Below, piece by piece: positions 1 through 11,390 of a DNA stretch of 64,000 bases (positions are counted from its first letter, which is position 1; every line of letters begins with the position of its first letter). Where the stretch lies: positions 89,828-153,827 of the forward strand of contig JAQGBZ010000137.1 of the NCBI GenBank assembly GCA_034687125.1. Reading direction: 5' to 3'. The translations under genes were made by a program, and so were the position numbers. This stretch comes from Neelides folsomi (lineage: Eukaryota; Arthropoda; Collembola; Neelipleona; Neelidae). The notes below the pieces were generated by a model. That model worked only from the letters and a program-made list of their open reading frames with translations. It had not been told where the DNA came from and searched no databases.

Positions 1-1401
1 ATCCGTGTTGATAATTTTAAGAAATTGTTTTAAATTCCTCTACCCTATGTTGAGGTGAATTATTAATATTTAGGGAAAAATCCTTAAATGGAACGAGGTC
101 GTGAAAATTATACAATAAAGAAATACCGCAACTTTCCGACACTAGCAATAAGTAATACTAGGCATTTCCCTCCACATTGTCATTTTATCATTTTGATGGG
201 GAATTGTTAAAAAAGGTTCCCCAAAATTCTCTTCCCTTCCGCTCTTTTTAAACGACATTTAGCGAATAATTTAAATGGGACTTTTAAACTAATTGGCATT
301 TTGCATCCGTTGGGTTCTTTAGCTGATTAAATTAAACGAGGAGTTTGAATAAAATATATTAAATTCAAGTGATCAGAATTTCAACACCATGAGATGATAT
401 TATATAAGTTTGAATAGATTGGCTAATTGATAATAATATGAATGAGAGTTTTTTTTAATAATCTTTGAACATGGGGATGAGTCGCGTCTGCTTCCACATT
501 GCGAAGCGGAAAGGAATTTAAAAACGCGTTGCATCTAACGGTAATTAGAGACGGAGCTTATTCTTACATCAATAAAAAAAGATGAGGATCATTCCGAGAC
601 CGTCTGAGAATTTCCATATCAATTGAAATAAGATATGGCAATTTGCATTAAATGAAGTGCTTGGATCGTTAGACCCTCTGTCCCTCAGGATTTCCAAATC
701 CTATGGGAGGAAAGTAGGGCAAAGGCAAGTTACAATGAAGAAGACTCAGAGCTCAAATTAAGGAAAGGAACATGTGTTATATGGCCATAAACGTCAAAGA
801 TAATTAATTGATTTTCATATACCTCATCAAGAGAAGAAGAATAGGGACGTTCCGTATGTTAATAATATTAAATGTGAAAGTAATTTGAGTAATCACAAAT
901 TCCAAAGACATCCAAGATGAGTCATTTTAAGATAATCGAAATTTCTTCAATTATTCCTCATTTCATGAACTTTGATTCGCACATCTCACGATTCACAAAA
1001 GTGGAAATGAAAGGTCCGAATATAAAATGAATGCCCGAGTGGCTCAAATTGCAGTTGGGGTCAAATCCATTTATGTCAAAATAATAAAACATTAATTGCA
1101 TAAAATTGCAAGCGAAATGTTAAAGAATTCCGAATAAACATTTTCTCAACAAAGGATGCCCTATTTAACAACATTTGTAAAAATCCTTCCCAATCTCTTG
1201 AGGAGAACTAATAAAAATACAATATAATTAAATACCATCACCATTTAGTTTGAATGGCTTGCAATAAATAAATCCCCAAGTATTTCCACATTGTGAGCCC
1301 AAATTGATAAAGTGAAAACTTCGTGGAATTTAAATGTCAATTTGAAAAAAGTGTCAAAATAATTCATTAATATACATTAACTACAATGTTCATTAAATTA
1401 C
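1..1401. other. Left-edge stretch, no gene assigned
   Basis: This is AT-rich sequence with no frame I can defend as coding. The gene carrying the PDZ exon at 1402-1572 reads toward this edge, so it should contain an intron and possibly further exons. The patch at 640-760 has a pyrimidine-rich stretch ending in AG on the minus strand, but the peptide after it has no PDZ-like continuation. Confidence 0.5.
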
Positions 1402-1560
1402 CTTCAATCCAAGCCGATGAGCAATGGAGCGTGAATCTACATAAGATACGAAAATCCCCGTCCCGTGTTCATGTCCACCTCGGACAGAGAAACCAAAGGG
1501 ATGTTCTGGCGTTGGACGCTTCAATTTCACAGAACGAACTCGACTGTAGCTCTCCATCAT
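1402..1560 (-). CDS. PDZ-domain exon, whirlin/PDZD7/harmonin-like (partial gene)
   Basis: One coding exon of a scaffold protein whose PDZ domain would bind C-terminal peptides of partners. The minus strand reads 53 codons: a beta-1 strand with VRSVKLKR, the carboxylate-binding loop as PFGFSVRGG, then GTGIFVS and the helix-A entry SIAHRLGLK, where a GT donor (GTAATT) cuts. In PDZ domains the next residues are the G-D-x-I strand, so the domain must finish in a downstream exon toward position 1. GFSxRGGxEHGxGIxVS is typical of PDZ1 of whirlin, PDZD7 and fly dyschronic. A consensus acceptor lies at 1573-1574. The only in-frame sequence between it and the tandem ATG at 1560/1557 contains TGA, so either translation starts here or splicing uses a later AG (for example just before the codons for SRVR). 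Which family member this is cannot be settled from half a domain. Confidence 0.7.
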
Positions 1561-1572
1561 CCCCTTTCAAAT

Positions 1573-4500
1573 CTACAAAAAATAAATACCAACGATGATT
1601 AAATTTTAATTATAAGCTTACATGTAGTTTAAAATAATTAAATTGTCTTAATTCTTCAAATAATATTAATTATATTATTATTCTTCTAAATGGACCAAGT
1701 ATGAGATTTGACAGCAATCTCATTTATTTCATCTCCCACTTGAGAAAAATTCTCTTCCTTTGAAACTCCTTACAAATAAGTACAGTACAAGTATTCTACT
1801 TATTATATGTGTTTACAATTACAGTCACACACATATGGGTGAAGAAGGGTGAAGGGTGTAGTTAAATAGGAAAGAATGATGCAAAAGGATCAATTGAATG
1901 CTCCACACACAGTTCCTTTATCTTTTGACGGACAGGTTGAGCATTTGTCATCCATTTTTCAGGTGACGGGAATTGTTCGCCCTCTTCAACGAAGACGTTC
2001 CCCACGACGAGGACCAAATTATGTTTTTGAAGCGGGTGGGAAAAGTGTCACATCTTCCCTCCTGTCCTATAAAAAGTATTACCTCTCTTATCTCTCTATA
2101 TAATCTCCTATCTCTCTCTATATTACCTCTAATATCTTCAAATCTCAATTCATTGAGATTATTATTACAACCAAGGAGTGAGCTAAATGGATTAAAAAAC
2201 CCGACATCTTCACGTTCAGCCCCACTCATCTTTTCCTTCTTTTGAGGCACGAGAGCTAATAAGCCAAGATTCTGTCGTGTTCTTCCTCTTCCTTTACTCT
2301 TTTGTAATCTGGGTAAGTTCTCTTAGATCTCTATGAGTTCTCTGTAATTTGTCTTTTATGCTTTGTATGCAAAACGTTGTTGATTTATAATCTTGTATAA
2401 TTTATGTATTAAGAATTGGAGTAGCGATGAAGGCAGTGGAAATAAAGTAGCTCAAGAAGATCTTCCTCTTCATTCGCCTCCTGTTACTTTTGCTAAACTG
2501 AGTGTATCCTACCCTGACCAAAAATGTACCCGTGGAGTGGAGACAATGGGGTTGACATGAAGGAGACAACGATGGCGCAACAACTAACAACTATTACATG
2601 GCTTCCATACTCCCATTCATTCTTAACATTATTCTAGGAGTATTTTATTGTAAGTACGTAGAGGATTGTTCGTGCATTATTAGTTTTAGTAGCTTCTCCG
2701 CTGTCTTTTTATTTACATTAGGTTGAAGGGACTAATTGCTTTCTCAATTCTCTTCTTAGAAGACTCTTTAATGAGAAATCAACTTCACTTTTTAGTATTG
2801 AGTAGTTTGGACTAGAGGTTTGGGGCAAACGAGAAACGCATGTTCTGGCTATGTATGGGCATCTTCTCGTTCGCCTGTCATTAATTATCCCAGTGGGTTG
2901 AAAAGCGGCAGATGAATGGTGAGGGATGCGCAAAGAGAAAGCGGCCCAACAATTGACTTGGAGTTGTAACTGAGGAAATGTTCCCCAAATCTCCCATTCC
3001 TTGTCATGATGACCCAAAGAGACTTACAAGAGAGTTATTGTTGGAATTCTCACCCAGGACATTGACAGCTCACTTCAAATCGCGTTCCTTTGAGGAACGG
3101 ACTCAAATGGATCCCGACTGGGTGAATAAATCAAAATGATTAAAGTTGCAAAAACCTCATATTTAAACTAAAAGAATCGGCCGTTATTTACTCTTGCGTC
3201 ATCTGTACACACAAACTCATGATGATGAAGGAAGGAAAATAATTTGTTAAGTTTTGTGACTTGGACTTATCCTTTGAGCTCAACAACAATTCTTGGAGTA
3301 ATTATTTGAACAATTTACATACAAATGCATAGATTTGGCCCAATGAGAAAATTTAAGATGGAATTAAAGCAGAGATGGAAGCTGTAAGCCAATTGGTGCA
3401 ATTATAAAGTAAAGGGGATTATTTTAATTTACCATATGAGAGAGAAATTTTAATTAGAGGATTTGAATCAAAACCATCCCCATTTTCTCTCCAAAGGTCC
3501 AATTTTTGAATAGGGGGATCCGTCCATTGAATTTTATAAATTTCGTGAGTTAAATGATTCCGACGCCACGTCCCTTCGTTTCCACGAGGGGCGGAGGCAA
3601 ACAACGAAGAATGAACCTCACTTTTTTAATAACTTCCGAGGATATTCGTGTCTCTTTTTAATGATACACGACGGGTAATATGTAATTTATTGTCGGAGAA
3701 ATATACTCCATAGAATATGCTACATAGCACTAAAACAGAGCACACATTCTACCTGTACATACTTGAGTATTGTATCGTACATAATAAATACAGAAACATG
3801 TATATTCATATATGTATGCCGTTTTTTAAAATGGTGTTGATAAAGGATAAACCTTAATATCCCTTATTCTAAATGGGATGAGTGTGGACGGGGAGTTGTG
3901 CAGGTAATGCATCATAACAGGTGGAGGAGTGAATCATCAAAGGTACACGAGGGCGAAAATCATTTCCCTTCCATCGTCAAATTACTTATCTACAATTCAA
4001 ATGCAAAATTTCTAATTGGCTGTTGTGTAAGTTAAGTAAATTCTTCTTATATAATACATACTCTTGCCTATACTTAATGAACATTACTATACTGATATTA
4101 CAAGAAAGTAAATACTTGTAGTTATAATAAAACAAAAATAAAAGTTTAATATTACAGTATAGAATAGAGTACCTACGCATTTAGTATATGAGAAAGGCAT
4201 GTAATACAAATTCATAGGTGCTTGAGTATTTTATACTTTGTATGCACATAACATCGATCTAACATCCCATGAACCAAAAATATTTGAATTATTAGTCACG
4301 GAGATTCTGAGTATTTGTGTGACATTGGACAAGAATTTTGACAAACCAGAGATCGGTTGGGACGGATTGAGCTAACAAGTTGATTTGAAAGTCAATTCGT
4401 TTCATATTCAATCATATGAAGGTGGAGTTGGGGAAAAATGCTCAAAAGTACAATTTTTGGACAAAAGCGGAAATGACCCCGGTTCGGATGAGTTGACACC

Positions 4501-5263
4501 GGAACTTCGCTCCACCGCTCCCTCATCCGATTTCACTCAACTCTTTTTGGTTCACAAAGGTCCTGCAACACGTAGAATATATATCGCATATTTCCAGACC
4601 TTGATGATGCTTCATTACTCCTCACTCATTCCACACTGGTTTTCATTTAAATAAATATTTTAAAAATAAATTAATAAACTATGTTGTGCGATGTGTAGTT
4701 AAACTTGTTCATCCTACTTTACATATCCTTTACAATAACCAACAATGGTGACATTTTAAAGATCTAACTTATAATATTTATGTATAACATGTTTTTCAGT
4801 TTACATTATAAATTATAAGTGTCTAATGAAGTCAAGTTCCATTTAAATTTTAAGTTCCAAATACTGCGTAGTTCCCATACTTCACATACGCAAAGTCAGA
4901 AAGTGACAATCAAAGCGTTTAGAAGTATTCGTGACGGTTTTTGAGAAAAATTGAGGAATGAAATATTTTGAAGTTGAAAGGACGATCATGACATGATAGG
5001 GAGGAACTACGAATAATGGGCCCCACTTCCCATTTCAAAATTTCTATTTCTCATCAAGAACAAAACAGAGAGTTGGTCTTCGTGGTTTTGCTTTTGTTCC
5101 CTCTTCTCTTTTTTAGTAATGACCGTGGAATTGTTAAATTCAAACCCATTTTTCACCTTTGTATCATTATATCAGTATATCTACTACCTTTAAAAACAAG
5201 TAGATATTATATGAATTATATCTATAAATACGTGGTAAATACAATACCTAGTATGGAAGTATA
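1573..5263. other. Gene-poor stretch with weak exon-like islands
   Basis: Mostly AT-rich and non-coding. Position 2077-2130 is a degenerate TCTCTA/TCTC low-complexity tract. A strong 3' splice consensus on the plus strand ends at 1962 and is followed by a GC-rich patch to about 2050. A second open patch lies at 2426-2560. Neither shows a domain I recognise. Any upstream exons of the PDZ gene on the minus strand would lie here, but I could not identify one. Confidence 0.4.
2426..2560 (+). CDS. Possible terminal exon, unrecognised (weak)
   Basis: An open frame of 44 codons ending in TGA. It reads DEGSGNKVAQEDLPLHSPP, then a TFAKLSVSYPDQKC segment, which looks like an ordinary acidic/proline-rich protein tail. 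The upstream AG at 2423-2424 is a poor acceptor because its pyrimidine tract is weak. No homologue or domain is recognised and no partner exon was found. It may be chance. Confidence 0.18.
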   Translation, partial: DEGSGNKVAQEDLPLHSPPVTFAKLSVSYPDQKCTRGVETMGLT

Positions 5264-6011
5264 AGATGTCCGACTTCTGAATATCTTAATTTTCTTTGTA
5301 TGTCGCGGACATTTAACACATGAAACCCTTTACCGGAAACGCTCGAAATGACTTTCCGATACTCGAAACATTTATTCCAAAAATGTTTACTAAATGAAGC
5401 TAAATTTTCACGACTAAATAACGCGCTATAATTCAAATATTTAACTAGAGTGTAAAATCGTAATTAAAGGTACTAAAAGACCTTCGTTTCAGTATAGAAC
5501 CAGTATCTCATACAAAAAAGATTCAAAGAAGCATAAACCATTGACATTCAATCAACATCATAAAAATAAGATATGATGCAAATTTTAAATAATGTCTGCA
5601 TTTCAATTTTGTAAGTATGATTTGAAACTTTGTCCCTAGAACTATAAGTTTGAAATCTATAAGCCCTTTGTTCTATAACTCAACTATAACTTTTTTATGA
5701 ATACAAATTAGACATTTGAACTTGATTCAGGCCATAAGAATAACGAAATTCTCCCCCAGACATGGTTGAAAAACAACTTAAAACATTTATTTTTGATGAT
5801 GAATATCCAGCCGCATAGCCATAGAACGAATTCGTGTAAAAGTCGACATTGGCATACCGCTTCTGGAACTGTGTGTGAATAACAAGAGATAATTTTTTCA
5901 ACAAGTTGTATTGCATTTTAATTACCAATCATTAACCTTCACTTTGATATATGGTTCTTTGGATAAAGGTTTGTAGTTTTTTTAAAAATCGAAAATCAAA
6001 GTCGGACATCT
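5264..6011. mobile_element. Non-autonomous TA-flanked DNA transposon (MITE-like)
   Basis: The ends are perfect inverted repeats of 13 bp (AGATGTCCGACTT on the left, AAGTCGGACATCT on the right). Each is flanked by a TA dinucleotide, at 5262-5263 and 6012-6013, as expected for target duplication by Tc1/mariner-superfamily transposases. The 748-bp interior has only short unrelated frames and no DDE/DDD motif, so it would depend on a transposase encoded elsewhere. The superfamily assignment rests only on the TA duplication and the terminal repeats. Confidence 0.7.
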
Positions 6012-6013
6012 TA

Positions 6014-9000
6014 TCCTTCCAGACTAGGTAGACAATACCTGTACAATAAATATATATACATGTATATAAAGTTTATTTATATACCTTTGTGTATTATATA
6101 AATTAGCAAATCATATTTTTCGTCTCTTATTTACTATTTTTCTCTCTTATCATAATGAGGATCAAAAGGTGTCAGTGGTTTAATCGTCGGTTCGTCTCTT
6201 CGTCCCTAACAATAATGAATAATATTTCAACATAAAGCCTGACCATGATTTAACCATTGTGACCAAATAAAACTTTATTTGAATCGTCATTAAAAACTCT
6301 CGGGAGCCTTTTTTGTTCGGAGATTGCATATTTTATATTGCTCTGTTTATTTGTATAATTTATAATCTGTATCAATGATCAATATTTAATTTCCCTCTCT
6401 TTGGATTTCCCTTTTACCTTCACGCTATGTTGTACCTATGCACTCTTTTGAATTTACATAGGAATTTACATCCTACCCTTTACATTCACCAATCCACCAT
6501 CTACTCTTTACATGTCACTTACACTCATATGAAGACAATATAGACTTTAATTATTAGAAGCAGGTGAAACTGTAGAAAACATAAGCTTTTGCACTATTTA
6601 TCTATCAACATACCATACACATGGAGTATATTGTTATATGGTAGATACGAAGTATGCAAATGAATATTTACAAATTGCAGACAAAGGATTAATTGAATAA
6701 AGATGGCAAGCGATGTTCTACATGTGGGATTGTGTTCAATGTAGACGGCGGAGATTCCAACTTTTCCTCTTTTTCTCTTCCCACCACGGAGAACTCCTTT
6801 TCCAATTCCATTCCATTGGGTTTGTATGGACGAAGTTTTCCTACGTGCTCGAGAGGATTCTAATCTACATTTCCATACCCTCATGGGCTCTCATTAAAAA
6901 TGGGGAATTAGCGGGGGAGCCAATGGGATGAAAAAAAGTAGAGGAATCGTCTCACTCTGAGAGTGAGAGTCGCTGATCATTCTTCTAATCATCCTCTTTT
7001 ACATTCATATTATATACATTTTATGCGCATACTGCATAAATACTTGTATGTATACACTTATATTGGTAATACTTTATCACATCACTCTTCATACTTATAA
7101 TCTAAAAGTAGGTTTAAGGTGCACATTCCTTTTCTCTCATCTTCAATGAGACTCATTTGGGGGTTTGAATGTCGCGAGACTTTGAAATTCCAAATAATAA
7201 CTCATCTACTCGCTTTGCTCCAGTTATTTTTTCTATTTATCATTTACTTTTTATATTAGTTTGTAGAAATTTAATTAGTTTAAAATAGTTTTAAAAATGA
7301 TTTCATATGAAATATATAAAGTTCAGATATTTATGTTATGTATATGTATTTGTATCAGTATGAGTATGAAGTTGACGCATAAACATTGGGTGGATAGTGG
7401 ATACCTAATTTCATTTTAACTTTACCTAAAAAGAATCTTTCGAGATTGTTCATAAAACATGAAACTGCTAACAAAGAATGAAAGAAGTGTGTTAAATGAT
7501 CCCTAAATAAATAGTTATATAATTAATAGCATCCGTTTGTTACTGTTTTCTTTTTTAATCATTTCCCCAATAAAGGGAGAAGTAAATCATTGAATGGAAT
7601 TCATTAATTGGCGTAATTAGTGAAATTGAAAATGAGAACTGTGGGCTTGTTTATATAAAACACAGATATAATTGAGTAAGTCTTTACTGTAGAATACCAT
7701 ATGAGATAAGTAGCTTATGTCTTTTGCTTAAACATTGAACAGTTGTTACTTTTATACTTAATTATATTAAAGTACCTTACAAAATTAGATATAGCTAATC
7801 AAAATCGATATTATATAGTCTGATATTATGTTAATTATATAATTCGGCAATAGTTTTTAACTTCTTAATTAGCAGATTGAAAAGTTAAAACAACATTTCA
7901 GTAAAAGACATGTGAATTCTCCATATAATGCACTTATGCATTTAGATACTTAATACAAGAGCAGTGAGCAGTGATGAATTATAATCATGTAAACTATTAG
8001 GCGCGAAGGAGGAGAAAACACGTTAGTTAGTTAGTTTAATATTTGACGGATCTGTCTGAACATAATGAAAAGAACATAATGTACCATAATGAAAAGAAGC
8101 CAAAGATTCATGTAACGAAATCAACATGTGTTTCCTTTGAGAGTTGTAGGGGTGGAAGTTGCGGTGTTTCCAATGGTCAAGCACTTACTGAACCGCCTCC
8201 TTCACTCCGGGTCACACAAACGATTTGGATCTTGGCTGCTACTGCCAAAATCCCCATTGGGAATTGTCTGTTGTGGATTGATCAAACTACAAGTTGTGTA
8301 CGTAATCCACCTAAACTCAGGATCTTTTATCTTCTATCTTTGTCTTCCTATTTTCCTACTCGCTTATTCCTTACGCCTTGACCTGCAAATCCATCTTGGA
8401 AAAATTGTGTCTATCCGGCAATTGAGTCAAAGGATAAGACAAAACCCATTTTGGTATATTCACTTTTTCACTAATGTTAAATTTTTGTATTGTAAAGATT
8501 TGTACCTGTACAGTAAAACCAAATAAAGAATTCACGTTTTGAATCTTTCGTTATTCCTAAGTTGAGTCGAGGGTGAATTTTTTATGATTTTGATATAAAA
8601 TGGAAACTGATTCTTCTCTTCCACGCTTCACTGTACAGACGTTCAACGATTCTCTTCACTCCAAATGAACCGAATGAAATTTGTAACACTGTCACTGTAC
8701 AATCACAGGACTCGTAAGAAAAATATACAACTGGATTGATCACATTTGTAATGGAAAATTTTCTATTTTCAATGTGCTTGTCACATTTAATTCGAATAAT
8801 CAATTTGATTCAGTTTGAATTATTAGGATGTTAAAATATGCCAACTTAACATATTGTATAACTAAAGTTAAAATGGGAATTATAGTAAGTTGTAAGTTTT
8901 ATTGGGTAGAAGGTTGTTAATGAAAATTTTAGTAAGTTTTTGATATTTGTAACTCTGTGTGTACATATTTGAATTCGTTGACTGAGATTTTTAATTGTCC

Positions 9001-11390
9001 TCAATGTAAATTAAGATAATTGCGTACTGATTATATGCAATTAGAAAATGCATATCTAATGGGCCTAAGGACATTGTTGAAAAAATAATCTCGGGCTAAA
9101 ATATACTGTTGTGCTAAAAGTAAGAAATTGTAAGTAATAAGGTTTTACCCTTACCTTTGAGGTTAATAGAAGAATTAATTGAACAAAATGATATTCAATT
9201 TCACCGATCTTGAAATCTTAATTTAAGTCACTAAATGGCCGCAATTACAAGCCGCATTAAAATATGAACAGTAATTGTTACACACTTAAGTACACAAACA
9301 TCTGATAAACTTTGAAACGAAACTCCCAATAACTCAAGCCTATAACTTTTATCTCATATAACAAACGTTACAAACAAGGTTCAAACTTGTAAAATAACTC
9401 TTTGTTTTTATATAATAAATCTTCCGAGTCGAGTCACTTTGGGTTTATGTTCAATTTGTGTGTGAGAAGTCAGAAGATGAGTTGATGAAGGAGGGGCGAA
9501 CGTTGGATTTTAATAGAGGAAATGGGGGACGAAGTGAGAGGAAGTGGAGGTCTGCACAGGTGGAGGATAAGAGAGAAACTGGAGGATTCCAATTACCTCA
9601 CCTCTTCCCAACCGTTCCCATCCCCTCGAATACCTTTTGGTATACCTTCCAAATATTAAGCCAACTTCCCCCTCTTGCTGCCAAAACCTCACAATTCCAC
9701 ACATCAAAAATGCTCTGTCAAACAATCCCCGATTTGAGTTTTAAAAACCACTTTATTTTGCTTAAAAATTTTTTTGAGTTTTAACTTTCTTGAACTTTTC
9801 TTTATATGGTATGGTATAGCTATTAATATATCCAATTTACATAATGTACATACAATAACTGTAGGATACCTTGTGATATATTGTATATAGAATTATTATT
9901 GGTGTAAAATATTAAGGTATATATGGATCCAAATATGGATCATATTTTAAAAACTTATATTACAGATATATATTATACTTATATGTACTTATAAGTATGG
10001 GTATCTGGCTAGATCTCATGTAAGAGAAATATCCACATGTCCTCCATGCGGTTTAGTGATAGTGATAACTAACGAAGAACAAAATTTAATAATAATACAT
10101 ATGTGAGCGGAGTACGTGACTCCTTTCGTGCTCTCAAATCTACTCATTTATTCTTCAAAATAATCTTCAAGATCTCAATGTGTATACCCTACTCCCAATT
10201 TTTTGGCCTCTTTTATGCTTATAAACTTTTATGAACCTTCCGACGACTCTCCCTTCGTTATTGACATTAATGTATGAAAGATGAGTCTTATTTTCGCAAT
10301 TAACAAAACAAATGCAATTACACTTGTTGGCGTTATTGGAATTGTTCAGACTAGCTTGGTAATCACTTTTTTTAAAATCCTTTTAGTGCCTCGAATTTAA
10401 TTGCTTTGAGAAATATCAAGATATCATAGTGCTAGTATTTGTATGAACAGGTAAACATGAGAAAACAAAGACTTAATAAAGAATATTGAAAATTGTTATA
10501 AGTTTTTATAGCATGTGATGATTTGTGTGAATTAATGGATATTACTTTATTCAATTTAAATAAATTATTCCTCGTCAATGTTTTTGCGTGTGCTTTAAAT
10601 TTAGGTACCATATACCTGCTATTTATTATAAGATTTATAATATTCTTATAAGATTTAAGCTTTAAACTATCAAGAAACCTGCATATGTTTATAAGTATTA
10701 CCAATTAATTTAACACATCTGGATCTGGTCTGGACACAATAGTTAGCATATAAATGTTAGTAAAACATAACTAGGTACTATAGAATATACCTACCCACTG
10801 ATAGAAGATACAAATCTTGAAAGCTCCCAATTTCCCTATATGTAAACAAAATTATAGTTAATAGTGTTAATACAGATACTTAAATCTACGATAAGATTTA
10901 TTTATTTATTAATTATTCGGAACCAGAGAATTTTTTCCATTTGGTTCTCACATTCATTTTGACCTTCATCAAGAGCGAATTTTCCGAACTCCCAATGAAT
11001 TTAGGTATATGTATTATATTATGTATTCGCAATTCCGGCTAAATAATTCTCATGGACTCATGAAAGAAAGAATTAAAATGATATTTTTCATATCTGGAGA
11101 TACTTAACTATTGTATTTAAAATTAATTTAATCCAAAAGATTGAAGTTGATTCATACTATACATGTATATAATACAACGAATATATATGTACATATAATA
11201 ATTGAAGAGTCATGCAGCAAATCATATTTTCAGAGCCATTTTTTATTACAACATACACAATTATAACTTTGATGAATCATCCAGAGCATTTGCATTCCTA
11301 TAAGTATATATAAATTTATTTCTAATGCATACTGTAGTTGCTTATTATGTTAATTCTCGGACAATTGTTATTAAATTACATTCAATTCAT
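6014..11390. other. Gene-poor stretch
   Basis: No gene supported. There is a GC-richer patch at 6710-6970, which includes a palindromic TCTCACTCT/AGAGTGAGA element at 6950-6968. A second at 8130-8330 is open in both orientations, but the frames give conflicting splice options and no recognisable domain. A third lies at 9480-9620. The rest is AT-rich. A likely AATAAA polyadenylation signal for the next minus-strand gene reads on the minus strand at 11315-11320, about 70 nt past its stop. Confidence 0.4.

Noticed and set aside
2718-3017. 99-codon minus-strand frame
   Set aside because: No recognisable motif or splice support, and the peptide lacks any coherent pattern.
6950-6968. TCTCACTCT-G-AGAGTGAGA palindrome as a GAGA-factor promoter element
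   Set aside because: No gene start is identified next to it, so the palindrome is only noted and not called as a regulatory site.
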